This document shows positions 1 to 7,406 of a DNA stretch of 32,397 bases, piece after piece. The notes below the pieces were generated by a model. It was not told the DNA's origin. It ran no database searches and saw nothing but the letters and a program-made list of their open reading frames with translations. Position 1 is the stretch's first letter. Every line of letters starts with the position of its first letter. The DNA lies in NCBI GenBank assembly GCA_037968835.1, contig JBBKWG010000239.1, positions 1-32,397 of the forward strand, read 5' to 3'. The DNA comes from JBBKWG01 sp037968835 (lineage in GTDB: Bacteria > Pseudomonadota > Alphaproteobacteria > Rhodobacterales > Rhodobacteraceae). The position numbers and the translations under genes are program-made.

Positions 1-189
1 GTCGGTTTCGGCGACAGTTCGGTGGATTATATCCTGCGTTTCTGGATCACCGACCCAACCGGTGGCCTGACCAACATCCGCGGGAATGTCTATCTGGCGC
101 TTTGGGACACCTTTCGCGAGAATGGCATTTCGATCCCGTTCCCGCAGCGCGAGGTCCGGGTTTTGGACAATCCTGTTGTTTCCGACTGA
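1..189 (+). CDS. MscS-family mechanosensitive channel, C-terminal fragment
   Basis: Frame 1 is open from the first base to a TGA at 187-189, giving the last 62 residues of a protein that begins outside the window. The fragment has the pattern of the C-terminal cytoplasmic domain of small-conductance mechanosensitive channels: a beta-strand stretch (DYILRFWITDP), an amphipathic helix (VYLALWDTFRENG) and the hallmark ISIPFPQREV, which matches the (G)IxIPFPQxxV ending of MscS proteins. The family forms homoheptameric inner-membrane pores that open under membrane tension and release solutes during hypo-osmotic shock. The membrane helices and pore helix are upstream and unseen, so subtype and length cannot be judged. 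About 80 bases separate it from tamA on the same strand. Confidence 0.85.
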   Translation, partial: VGFGDSSVDYILRFWITDPTGGLTNIRGNVYLALWDTFRENGISIPFPQREVRVLDNPVVSD

Positions 190-258
190 TCGCCCCCTGT
201 CGTTTCCCCTCGGAACGCTATATTCGGGCACAAGGGTGCGATCCCAGTAGTGATGTCT

Positions 259-273
259 GGAGGTTTGGGCGTG
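259..273 (+). promoter_or_regulatory. Ribosome-binding site deciding the tamA start
   Basis: GGAGG at 259-263 lies seven bases before a GTG at 271-273. In-frame GTG/ATG codons at 250 and 253 lie upstream of this Shine-Dalgarno and have no comparable one of their own. Starting at 271 gives a clean signal peptide (Met-Lys-Ser then a hydrophobic core). Confidence 0.7.
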
Positions 274-2061
274 AAATCGTTCGGTTTGGTTCTTCTTGTG
301 GCTGCGGTCTTCTTTTCGTCGATGGCCATCGCCGAAACCAAAATTCAGTTCAAGACGCCCGGTGCCGAAAAAGACCTGCGGCGCGCGCTTGTCGGATCTT
401 CTCTGGTCAATCAAGCCAAACAGGAAAATACCACCGATCCGCAAGAATTGCTTGCCAACGCCCGCGCCGACTATGGTCGCCTGCTTGGCGTGCTCTACGA
501 GGAAGGACGCTTTGGCGGGGTGATTTCGATCCTTGTCGACGGTCGCGAGGCCGCGTCCATCCCACCGCTTGCCGCGCCAGCGTCGATCCGCGAGATCATC
601 GTTCGGGTGGATCCCGGTCCGGTCTACCTGTTTTCCGAAGCCACCGCCACGCCGCTAGCGCAAGGCACCGAACTCCCCGAGGATTTTGCCCGCGGACTGC
701 CCGCAGGCACCAATACGATCCGTGATGCCGCCCGGGCTGCAGTCGACGGGTGGCGCTCCATTGGCCACGCCAAGGCCGACGTTGCGGAACAGAGCATTGT
801 CGCGCGGCACACCGAAAATCGTGTCGCAGCCAACCTGAGATTGGCGCCCGGCCCACAATTGTCGTTCGGGCAAGTGTCCGTCAGCGGAAATGACGATGTT
901 CGCAGACGCCGCATCCTGACAATTGCCGGTCTCGAAGAGGGCCAAACATACGATCCCGAAGAAATCGCCCGCGCCGAACGCCGACTGCGCCGAACCGGCA
1001 GCTTCCGTTCGGTCGTGATCAATGAAGCAGACGTGATTGGCCCGAACGATACCTTGCCGCTGAACATTGGCGTCGTCGAACAGACCCCGCGCCGTTTCGG
1101 TTTCGGCGCGGAATACAGCACTGTCGAGGGCGTCCGGTTGTCCGGCTTCTGGCTGCACAGGAACCTGCTGGGCGGCGCCGAGCGTTTTCGGGTCGAAGGC
1201 GAAGTGGCCGGCATCGCGGGCGAAACCGCCGGCACGGACTACAGCGTCAATCTCAGATATGAACGCCCCGCCACGCCGCGCGCTGATGTCGATCTCTTTG
1301 CCACGCTCGGGTTCGATTATCTGGACGAACCGGACTTTCTGTCCAAGTCCACGGAATTCACGCTTGGTTTCACCCGCTATGCGACTGACGAGTTGGTTGT
1401 GAACTTCGGTCTCGGCTACCTTTATTCCGAAGTCGACGACGATTTCGGCTCCGAAACCTACAGTTTGTTCACCTTGCCACTCGGCGCGACGCTGGATCGG
1501 CGGGACAATGCGCTCAATCCGAAAAGCGGGATATTTGTCGATCTGGATGTGACGCCCTTTTACGGTATCTCCGGCACCGACAGTGGCGCTCAGGTTAAAT
1601 TCGACACGCGGGGCTATAAAAGCTTTGGCGAAGACGAACGATTTACCGCCGCAGCACGCATTCAATTCGGATCGCTGGCCGGACCGGCGCTGCTCGACAG
1701 TCCGCCATTCTACCGCTTCTATTCCGGTGGCGGTGGCACCGTTCGCGGACAGGATTACCAGTCGCTGGCCGTCGATCTGGGTGGTGGCAACCGATCCGGC
1801 GGACGCTCGTTCCTGGGTCTTTCCGGCGAACTGAGGACCGGCGTCACCGAAACCATCGACGTCGTCGCATTTTACGACTGGGGCTACATCGGCGAAGAAG
1901 CGTTTGTCGATTTCTCCGGCGAAAGCCATTCAGGTGGGGGTCTTGGCGTGCGCTACAACACCGGGATCGGACCGATCAGGCTTGATGTCGCCACCCCGAT
2001 CAGCGGCGACACCGACTCCTCGTCCTATTACATCTACATTGGCATCGGTCAGGCGTTCTGA
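271..2061 (+). CDS. tamA: TamA, Omp85-family outer-membrane translocation/assembly protein
   Basis: TamA is the outer-membrane barrel of the translocation and assembly module; it works with TamB in placing some outer-membrane proteins and in envelope lipid homeostasis. With the GTG start at 271 the product is 596 residues, close to family length (about 580-640). Residues 1-21 are a signal peptide ending SSMAIA. Residues ~22-270 are soluble and fit the POTRA region (for example VSVSGNDDVRRRRILTIAGL). From ~273 the chain turns into alternating amphipathic strands. The Omp85 signature appears as FYSGGGGTVRG, with the conserved V-R-G at 491-493, and the protein ends in Phe (YIYIGIGQAF), the usual barrel terminus. 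The stop overlaps the tamB ATG by one base, so the two are co-translated. A GTG at 250 or ATG at 253 would add six or seven residues but fits the Shine-Dalgarno less well. Confidence 0.93.
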   Translation: MKSFGLVLLVAAVFFSSMAIAETKIQFKTPGAEKDLRRALVGSSLVNQAKQENTTDPQELLANARADYGRLLGVLYEEGRFGGVISILVDGREAASIPPLAAPASIREIIVRVDPGPVYLFSEATATPLAQGTELPEDFARGLPAGTNTIRDAARAAVDGWRSIGHAKADVAEQSIVARHTENRVAANLRLAPGPQLSFGQVSVSGNDDVRRRRILTIAGLEEGQTYDPEEIARAERRLRRTGSFRSVVINEADVIGPNDTLPLNIGVVEQTPRRFGFGAEYSTVEGVRLSGFWLHRNLLGGAERFRVEGEVAGIAGETAGTDYSVNLRYERPATPRADVDLFATLGFDYLDEPDFLSKSTEFTLGFTRYATDELVVNFGLGYLYSEVDDDFGSETYSLFTLPLGATLDRRDNALNPKSGIFVDLDVTPFYGISGTDSGAQVKFDTRGYKSFGEDERFTAAARIQFGSLAGPALLDSPPFYRFYSGGGGTVRGQDYQSLAVDLGGGNRSGGRSFLGLSGELRTGVTETIDVVAFYDWGYIGEEAFVDFSGESHSGGGLGVRYNTGIGPIRLDVATPISGDTDSSSYYIYIGIGQAF

Positions 2062-5000
2062 TGCGGAAAATCTGGCCCATGCGCAAATCCCTCATCCTCG
2101 CCGCCCTGTTGGTGGCGACACCGATACTGGCTCAGGACGAGCCAGGCTTTTTCGGTCGCCTGTTCGGCAGCGACAGCGCGGAGAGTGACGAGGATCAGGG
2201 TGGAATTCTTGAACGCCTGATCGAAGACAACCTGTCTGGCGAAGGCCGCAACGTCTCAATCACTGGCTTTCAAGGCGCACTTTCGGGTCGCGCGCAACTG
2301 GATACGATGACGTTTGCCGATGCCGATGGCGTCTGGCTTACCCTCAGCGATGTCGTGCTTGACTGGAACCGCAGTGCCTTGTTCCGCGGTCGCCTTGAGG
2401 TGACGGAATTATCAGCCGGTGAAATTCTGGTGCCGCGTCTGCCAGCACCCGCCGAAAACGCCGCGCCAACTCCCGAAGCCTCGGGTTTCAGCTTGCCGGA
2501 ACTGCCCGTCGCTATCGTGATCGACAAGATCGAGGCAGCGCGTGTCGTGCTCGGCGAACCGTTGATCGGTGCCGAAATCGAAGCGTCTGTCGCAGGTGCC
2601 TTCCGCTTGGAAGATGGCGAAGGTTCGGCCGATCTGAGCATAGAGCGGCTGGATGGCGAAGGCGCGCTGACGCTTGACGCCGCATACGTCAACGCAACCA
2701 ATATACTTTCACTGGACCTGTCGCTTCAGGAAGGCCCGGATGGAATTCTGGCCCGGATGATCGACCTTCCCGGTCGGCCCGCGCTTGATTTTTCGATCTC
2801 CGGCGAAGCCCCGATCGACGCTTATGCGGCGAACATCCGGCTTGCCACAGATGGACAGGAACGATTGTCCGGCACTATCACGACCGACACTCCCGATGGG
2901 GCGGAAGACGGCACGCTTCGTATTGTCGCCGACATCAACGGCGACATCGCCCCGGTATTCGCGCCGGATTACCAGCCGTTCTTCGGCCCGGATGTCGGAC
3001 TTTCAGTGATCGTCACGACCTTCCCCGATGGACGCCTGCTGCTCGACGATCTCGAAATCTCGTCCCGCGCCCTCAACCTGACCGGCAACGCAGCAATTGG
3101 AAGCGACGGATTGCCCGACAAGATCGCGCTCGACGGACGAATTTTCACTACCGATGGCGACCCCGTTCTGCTGCCGCTCTCAGGTCCCGAAACCAAGGTC
3201 GACAGCGTTACGCTCGACGTCAAATTTGACGCGGACCGCGGTGACACATGGACTGGGCAATTCCTGATCGAAGGCCTGAATCGCCCCGGTTTTTCGGCTG
3301 AGGCACTGACGCTGAGCGGCGAGGGTCAGATCACTCCCGGCACCGCTCCGCGCGTCACCGCAGCCCTCAATTTTGATGCGACACGCCTTGATCTTGGCGA
3401 CCCAAACGCAACCGAAGCTCTCGGTGAAACCGTGACCGGCGCACTTGATATCGACTGGACAAGCGGCGGCCCAATTCGGCTGAGCGAGCTTAGCATCGAC
3501 GGCGAAAGCTATGGTCTGACGGGAAACGCCGACATCGCTTTCGGCGAATCCGGGCCGGCAATCAACGGTCGTGCTGACGTTCGCGCCGACCGGCTCTCTG
3601 TCTTTTCGGGCCTTGCCGGTCGCGCGCTCGGTGGGTCCGCCTCGCTCGCCACCCGTTTTGAAACCGAACCCCTTGCCGGACTCTTCGATGTGACGGCCTC
3701 GGGCACTACCGAAAACCTGATCGTCAGCCAACCCGAAGCCGACCGAATCCTCCAAGGCACCGCACGCCTCGAAATCAGCGCCGCCCGCGACGAGACCGGA
3801 CTGCGAATTACCCTCGACAGGCTCGAGTCGCCAAACGCCAGCCTGAAAGGCCAAGCCGCCCTCAAGACCGGTGCCTCTTCCGCCTCGCTTTCCGGCTCGC
3901 TGGTTGACGCAGCCCTGATCCTCCCGCAGGTTTCCGGCCCGGTGCGGATCACCGCGTCCGCCGAAGAAGCGAACGGACTTTGGAACTGGCGGGTTGATGG
4001 CGGGCTGGAAGGCACCGAACTCAAGGCCGAAGGCACCGCCGCCGATATTTTCGGAACGCCCGTGATCGCGGCATCGGGCACGCTTTCAGCCGATGATCTG
4101 AGCGATTTCGCGACCCTCGCAAATCGCCCGCTGTCAGGCTCAGTCTTAACCGATTTCTCCGGCGAAGTCGTGGTCGATCTAAGCCGTGCCGACATCACCC
4201 TGAACGGCACCGGAACTGGCATCACCGTTGGCCAGCAGCAAGCCGACAGCCTGCTCGAAGGTCCCGTGCGTTTCAGCATCAACGCCTCGATGGCTGGCGA
4301 CGTCTACACTTTGCGCCAAAGCAGTGTTGAAGGTCGAGGCCTGGAACTCGCGGCTGACGCGATCCTGTCTCCCGAGGCCAGCACCTTCGACATGAGCGGC
4401 CGCATCGACGACGCCAGCCGCCTTCTGCCAGGTGCGCCGGCTGCGCCGCTGACCTTTGCCGCCAACGGCAAACAGGACGGGCGCGACTGGACGTTTGACA
4501 CCAGCGCTAACGGTCCTGATATCGCGCTTTCGGCCCAAGGCGTCGCACTCGATCCCTATGGTAATCTCGTGATCGACGGTAGCCTCAATGCCAGCTTGGG
4601 CGATCTGTCGCTGTTCTCCGACCTCGCCGGTCGCAGTCTTGCGGGTCAAATCGACGTCGACGCTTCCGGCAAGGTCGCCGCCGATCTCGCAACGCTCGAC
4701 GTCACGGCCACGGCTTCCGGCAGCGGCATATCCATCGGTCAGGCGGAAGCCGACAGGTTGCTTGCGGGCGATTTGAACATCAGTGTCGCCGCTCGTCGCG
4801 AGGGCGACGTCATCGACATAGACACGCTCACTCTGACGACGGGCCTGCTCGATATTTCCGCCAGTGGCGCGCTTGGGTCAAACGGCAGCCAGATCGCGCT
4901 CGACGCCCGACTCGCCGACATCGCAGCATTTGTCGATGGCTTTGCGGGACCGCTCGCCGTGTCGGGAACGGTCGGTCAGCAAGCCGACAAGCGCTATATC

Positions 5001-6362
5001 CTCGATCTCGCCGCGACCGGACCGGGGGGCGCACAAGCTAACGTCTCCGGAACCACTGCAGCCGACTTCGCCACCGTCGATCTGTCCATCACCGGCGGCG
5101 CGCCGCTTGGTCTCGTCAATCGTTTCATCGTGCCCCGATCCATTGCCGGCGATGCCCGCTTCGATCTCTCCGTCAACGGGCCGCCCGCGCTTTCCAGCGT
5201 ATCTGGTCGGATCACATCAAACGACGCCCGACTTGTCGCGCCAACACTTGGCTTCACACTTGAAAACATCGACATTGATGCCGCCCTGTCTTCCGGCACG
5301 GCACAATTGAACCTGTCGACGTCGGTGCAGGGTGGAGGGCGCGTCATCGTGTCAGGTCCGCTTGCGCTTTCCGCCCCATTCAACGCCAACCTTGCAATCC
5401 AGTTACAGAGTGTCGTTCTGACCGATCCCCAACTTTACGAAACCACGGTGAACGGCACCGTCAATGTGAATGGCGCCTTGACCGGAGGCGCACGCGTAAC
5501 CGGCAATCTCGCGCTCGGCGAAACCAATATCCGCATCCCCTCCTCTGGCCTTGGCGGCAGCGGCGACGTGCCGGAAATCCTGCATATAAATGAACCGCCC
5601 CCGGTGCGCGGCACACGTCGACGCGCGGGTCTGCTGGACGTCTCGAACGACGATGACAGGGGGCCGGGCTTCCCGCTCGATATCGCGATCAGTGCACCCA
5701 ATCGTATCTTCATTCGCGGTCGCGGTCTGGATGCTGAATTCGGCGGTGACCTGCGCATTACCGGCAGCAGCAACGACATCATCCCGATCGGCGCTTTCAA
5801 CCTGATCCGTGGACGGCTCGACATCCTTGGCCAGCGTCTCGCAATCGAGGAAGCCACCGCCTCGCTTCAAGGCTCCTTCGTCCCGGTCGTCCGCATCCGC
5901 GCCACAACCCAGACCGACGAATACAATATCGGTGTCATTGTCGCGGGGCGGGTGTCGGACCCTGAAATCACTTTTGTCTCCGAACCCGACCTTCCCGAAG
6001 AGGAAGTGCTTGCCCGCCTTCTGTTCGGCCGCGGTCTCGACACGCTATCGCCCATTCAAGCTGCCCGCCTTGCTCTGGCCGTGCGGACACTGGCCGGGCG
6101 AGGCGGTGAAGGTGTGCTCGACAAGGTACGCAGCGGAGTCGGGCTCGCGGATTTCGACGTGACCACCGACGAAGAAGGCAACGCCGCCGTACGTGCCGGG
6201 GCCTACATCGGAGAGAACCTTTATACCGACGTCACGGTCGGTGCAGATGGCGAAACTGAACTGAACCTGAACCTTGACGTGTCGCGTTCGGTCACACTCA
6301 AAGGTTCGGTTTCAAACGAGGGAGATACCAGCATTGGCATTTTCTACGAACGCGATTACTAG
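2061..6362 (+). CDS. tamB: TamB, inner-membrane-anchored AsmA-like/DUF490 protein
   Basis: This is the partner of TamA: a long periplasm-spanning beta-helical (AsmA-like) protein anchored in the inner membrane and contacting TamA, implicated in outer-membrane protein assembly and phospholipid movement. The product is 1433 residues, normal for TamB. Residues ~1-25 form an N-terminal signal/anchor (KSLILAALLVATPILAQ); Met7 at 2079 is an alternative start. The middle is Ser/Gly/Asp-rich beta repeat, including three tandem units of about 169 residues (annotated separately). The C-terminal ~350 residues are the TamB/DUF490 domain, with the typical PEITFVSEPDLPEEEVLARL segment and the usual ending (GIFYERDY). 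It overlaps tamA by one base and no other gene lies between it and the rsfS promoter. No frameshift is apparent. Confidence 0.93.
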   Translation: MRKIWPMRKSLILAALLVATPILAQDEPGFFGRLFGSDSAESDEDQGGILERLIEDNLSGEGRNVSITGFQGALSGRAQLDTMTFADADGVWLTLSDVVLDWNRSALFRGRLEVTELSAGEILVPRLPAPAENAAPTPEASGFSLPELPVAIVIDKIEAARVVLGEPLIGAEIEASVAGAFRLEDGEGSADLSIERLDGEGALTLDAAYVNATNILSLDLSLQEGPDGILARMIDLPGRPALDFSISGEAPIDAYAANIRLATDGQERLSGTITTDTPDGAEDGTLRIVADINGDIAPVFAPDYQPFFGPDVGLSVIVTTFPDGRLLLDDLEISSRALNLTGNAAIGSDGLPDKIALDGRIFTTDGDPVLLPLSGPETKVDSVTLDVKFDADRGDTWTGQFLIEGLNRPGFSAEALTLSGEGQITPGTAPRVTAALNFDATRLDLGDPNATEALGETVTGALDIDWTSGGPIRLSELSIDGESYGLTGNADIAFGESGPAINGRADVRADRLSVFSGLAGRALGGSASLATRFETEPLAGLFDVTASGTTENLIVSQPEADRILQGTARLEISAARDETGLRITLDRLESPNASLKGQAALKTGASSASLSGSLVDAALILPQVSGPVRITASAEEANGLWNWRVDGGLEGTELKAEGTAADIFGTPVIAASGTLSADDLSDFATLANRPLSGSVLTDFSGEVVVDLSRADITLNGTGTGITVGQQQADSLLEGPVRFSINASMAGDVYTLRQSSVEGRGLELAADAILSPEASTFDMSGRIDDASRLLPGAPAAPLTFAANGKQDGRDWTFDTSANGPDIALSAQGVALDPYGNLVIDGSLNASLGDLSLFSDLAGRSLAGQIDVDASGKVAADLATLDVTATASGSGISIGQAEADRLLAGDLNISVAARREGDVIDIDTLTLTTGLLDISASGALGSNGSQIALDARLADIAAFVDGFAGPLAVSGTVGQQADKRYILDLAATGPGGAQANVSGTTAADFATVDLSITGGAPLGLVNRFIVPRSIAGDARFDLSVNGPPALSSVSGRITSNDARLVAPTLGFTLENIDIDAALSSGTAQLNLSTSVQGGGRVIVSGPLALSAPFNANLAIQLQSVVLTDPQLYETTVNGTVNVNGALTGGARVTGNLALGETNIRIPSSGLGGSGDVPEILHINEPPPVRGTRRRAGLLDVSNDDDRGPGFPLDIAISAPNRIFIRGRGLDAEFGGDLRITGSSNDIIPIGAFNLIRGRLDILGQRLAIEEATASLQGSFVPVVRIRATTQTDEYNIGVIVAGRVSDPEITFVSEPDLPEEEVLARLLFGRGLDTLSPIQAARLALAVRTLAGRGGEGVLDKVRSGVGLADFDVTTDEEGNAAVRAGAYIGENLYTDVTVGADGETELNLNLDVSRSVTLKGSVSNEGDTSIGIFYERDY
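3603..5114 (+). repeat. Three tandem ~169-residue repeats inside TamB
   Basis: Three consecutive blocks of tamB start at F515 (nt 3603), F683 (nt 4107) and F852 (nt 4614). Each opens with FSGLAGRALGG, FATLANRPLSG or FSDLAGRSLAG, continues about 35 residues later with a Q-x-(E/Q)-A-D-(R/S)-(I/L)-L-(Q/E/A)-G segment (SQPEADRILQG, GQQQADSLLEG, GQAEADRLLAG) and ends near a D-x-x-G-x-x-V-I motif. A degenerate fourth copy seems to follow from ~5115 (VNRFIVPRSIAG). These are protein-level repeats; the DNA is diverged. Confidence 0.8.
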
Positions 6363-6369
6363 CGCATTC

Positions 6370-6398
6370 TTGGAAATGTCCTGTTCAAGTGTTACATT
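6370..6398 (+). promoter_or_regulatory. Sigma70-like promoter for the rsfS-rlmH unit
   Basis: TTGGAA (6370-6375) and TACATT (6393-6398) are separated by exactly 17 bases, just after the tamB stop. This places transcription start near 6405, about 45 bases before the leader ORF. It suggests rsfS-rlmH can be transcribed apart from tamAB. Prediction from consensus only. Confidence 0.5.
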
Positions 6399-6449
6399 GG
6401 TAGCAGGCTTGGCGCCGGGCCTTGATCGGCGCGTTAAATAAGGAGGACA

Positions 6450-6515
6450 ATGTCCTGTCAAACGTCCACGAAGCGGTCCGTGAACCGACCGCTGGCAGTG
6501 CTGGTCGCACGATGA
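6450..6515 (+). CDS. 21-codon leader ORF coupled to rsfS
   Basis: An ATG at 6450 follows a perfect AGGAGG (6441-6446), although the three-base spacing is short. It opens a 21-codon frame (MSCQTSTKRS... ending PLAVLVAR) whose TGA at 6513-6515 overlaps the rsfS ATG at 6512 as ATGA. The rsfS start itself has no visible Shine-Dalgarno, so translation of this leader could deliver ribosomes to rsfS. The peptide is basic with a short hydrophobic tail; I recognise no family. It may be a coupling device rather than a functional peptide. The alternative is that the AGGAGG is incidental and rsfS starts on its own. Confidence 0.45.
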   Translation: MSCQTSTKRSVNRPLAVLVAR

Positions 6516-6880
6516 CCGGTAACTCAGCTTCACTTTCGAGCGAACAATTGCTCGCCCATATTCTCACATCCCTGGAAGACGACAAAGCCGAAGAGATCGT
6601 GAAAATCGACCTCAAGGGCAAGTCCGAGATCGCCGATTACATGGTGGTCGCCTCTGGCCGTTCAACTCGTCAGGTCGCCGCCATTTCCGAGCATCTGGTG
6701 GATACTCTCAAGCAGGACCACAACCGCCTGTGCAAGGTCGAAGGCAAGGAAGCCGGCGATTGGGTGCTGATTGATGCCGGCGACGTGATTGTCCACGTCT
6801 TCCGCCCCGAAGTGCGGGAGTTCTATCAGCTCGAAAAAATGTGGATGACCCCAACGGCATCCGCGACGTCGCGGGGCTAA
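6512..6880 (+). CDS. rsfS: Ribosomal silencing factor RsfS (Iojap family)
   Basis: RsfS binds protein L14 on the large ribosomal subunit and blocks joining of the small subunit, lowering translation under starvation or in stationary phase. From the ATG at 6512 the product is 122 residues, matching the family (about 105-130). Family segments include LEDDKAEEIVKIDLKGKS, ADYMVVASGRSTRQVAAIS, the VEGKEAGDWVLIDAGDVIVH block and HVFRPEVREFYQLEKMW near the end. The frame stays open upstream to a TTG at 6422, but that extension looks like leader DNA and has no plausible start. It is followed by rlmH after 10 bases, a very widely conserved pair. Its stop codon sits in the loop of a hairpin (6870-6888). 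Confidence 0.93.
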   Translation: MTGNSASLSSEQLLAHILTSLEDDKAEEIVKIDLKGKSEIADYMVVASGRSTRQVAAISEHLVDTLKQDHNRLCKVEGKEAGDWVLIDAGDVIVHVFRPEVREFYQLEKMWMTPTASATSRG

Positions 6881-6888
6881 GCCCCGCG
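6870..6888 (+). promoter_or_regulatory. Hairpin around the rsfS stop codon, before the rlmH start
   Basis: CGCGGGGC (6870-6877) and GCCCCGCG (6881-6888) form a perfect 8-bp, all-GC stem whose three-base loop is the rsfS TAA. The rlmH ATG follows at 6891. There is no T-run, so this is not an intrinsic terminator. It could slow or couple translation between the two genes, since rlmH has no evident Shine-Dalgarno. Confidence 0.55.
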
Positions 6889-6890
6889 CG

Positions 6891-7358
6891 ATGAAACTGA
6901 CGATTGCCGCGGTCGGGCGAATGCGCGCCGGACCCGAAGCCGATCTGGTCTCCGATTATCTTGAACGGTACGACCGCACCGGTCGCACGCTCGGTCTTGG
7001 TCCGGTGACAATTACCGAGATCGAAGCGCGCAAAGGCGGCATCGAAGCCGAAGCCACTCTTCTCGACAAGGCGATCGGGGCATTGGCGCCTCTTTGCATC
7101 CTCGACGAGCGCGGCAAGACAATGACCTCGCCTGCATTTGCGGACTTACTCGCTGGCTGGCGCGATCAGGGCGGCGCCAGTCCGGTCTTCGTCATCGGGG
7201 GCGCCGATGGCATAGATCCGGCACTTCGCGCCCGCGCCGATGTCGCCCTCAGTTTCGGCAAGATGGTCTGGCCGCACATGCTGGTGCGCGTGATGCTTGC
7301 CGAACAACTCTACCGCGCCGCTTCGATCCTTGCCGGAAGTCCCTATCACCGCGCCTGA
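6891..7358 (+). CDS. rlmH: 23S rRNA (pseudouridine1915-N3)-methyltransferase RlmH
   Basis: RlmH is a SPOUT-class methyltransferase that uses S-adenosylmethionine to methylate N3 of pseudouridine 1915 in helix 69 of 23S rRNA, acting on assembled 70S ribosomes. The product is 155 residues, the standard size. The C-terminal half carries the knotted SAM-binding pattern: a glycine-rich loop (FVIGGADGIDP), then the helix and terminal segment PHMLVRVMLAEQLYRAASI and the ending PYHRA, nearly identical in layout to the E. coli ending (…NHPYHRE). The start is the ATG ten bases after the rsfS stop. It ends 48 bases from the converging pgm stop, with no obvious terminator hairpin between. Confidence 0.95.
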   Translation: MKLTIAAVGRMRAGPEADLVSDYLERYDRTGRTLGLGPVTITEIEARKGGIEAEATLLDKAIGALAPLCILDERGKTMTSPAFADLLAGWRDQGGASPVFVIGGADGIDPALRARADVALSFGKMVWPHMLVRVMLAEQLYRAASILAGSPYHRA

Positions 7359-7406
7359 TCGAGCATTGACGGCAAGCCCCCAGAGACACGGGCAACACAG
7401 AATTCG

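Noticed and set aside
655..1929. A 424-codon open frame on the (-) strand
   Set aside because: Antisense to tamA, which has a signal peptide, Omp85 motif and barrel terminus.
6422..6511. TTG start giving rsfS a 30-residue extension
   Set aside because: No Shine-Dalgarno before it; the extension crosses the AGGAGG and leader ORF, and family members start near the ATG at 6512.
7360..7406. Terminator between rlmH and pgm
   Set aside because: I looked for one in this convergent gap and saw no stem of useful length with a T-run on either strand.
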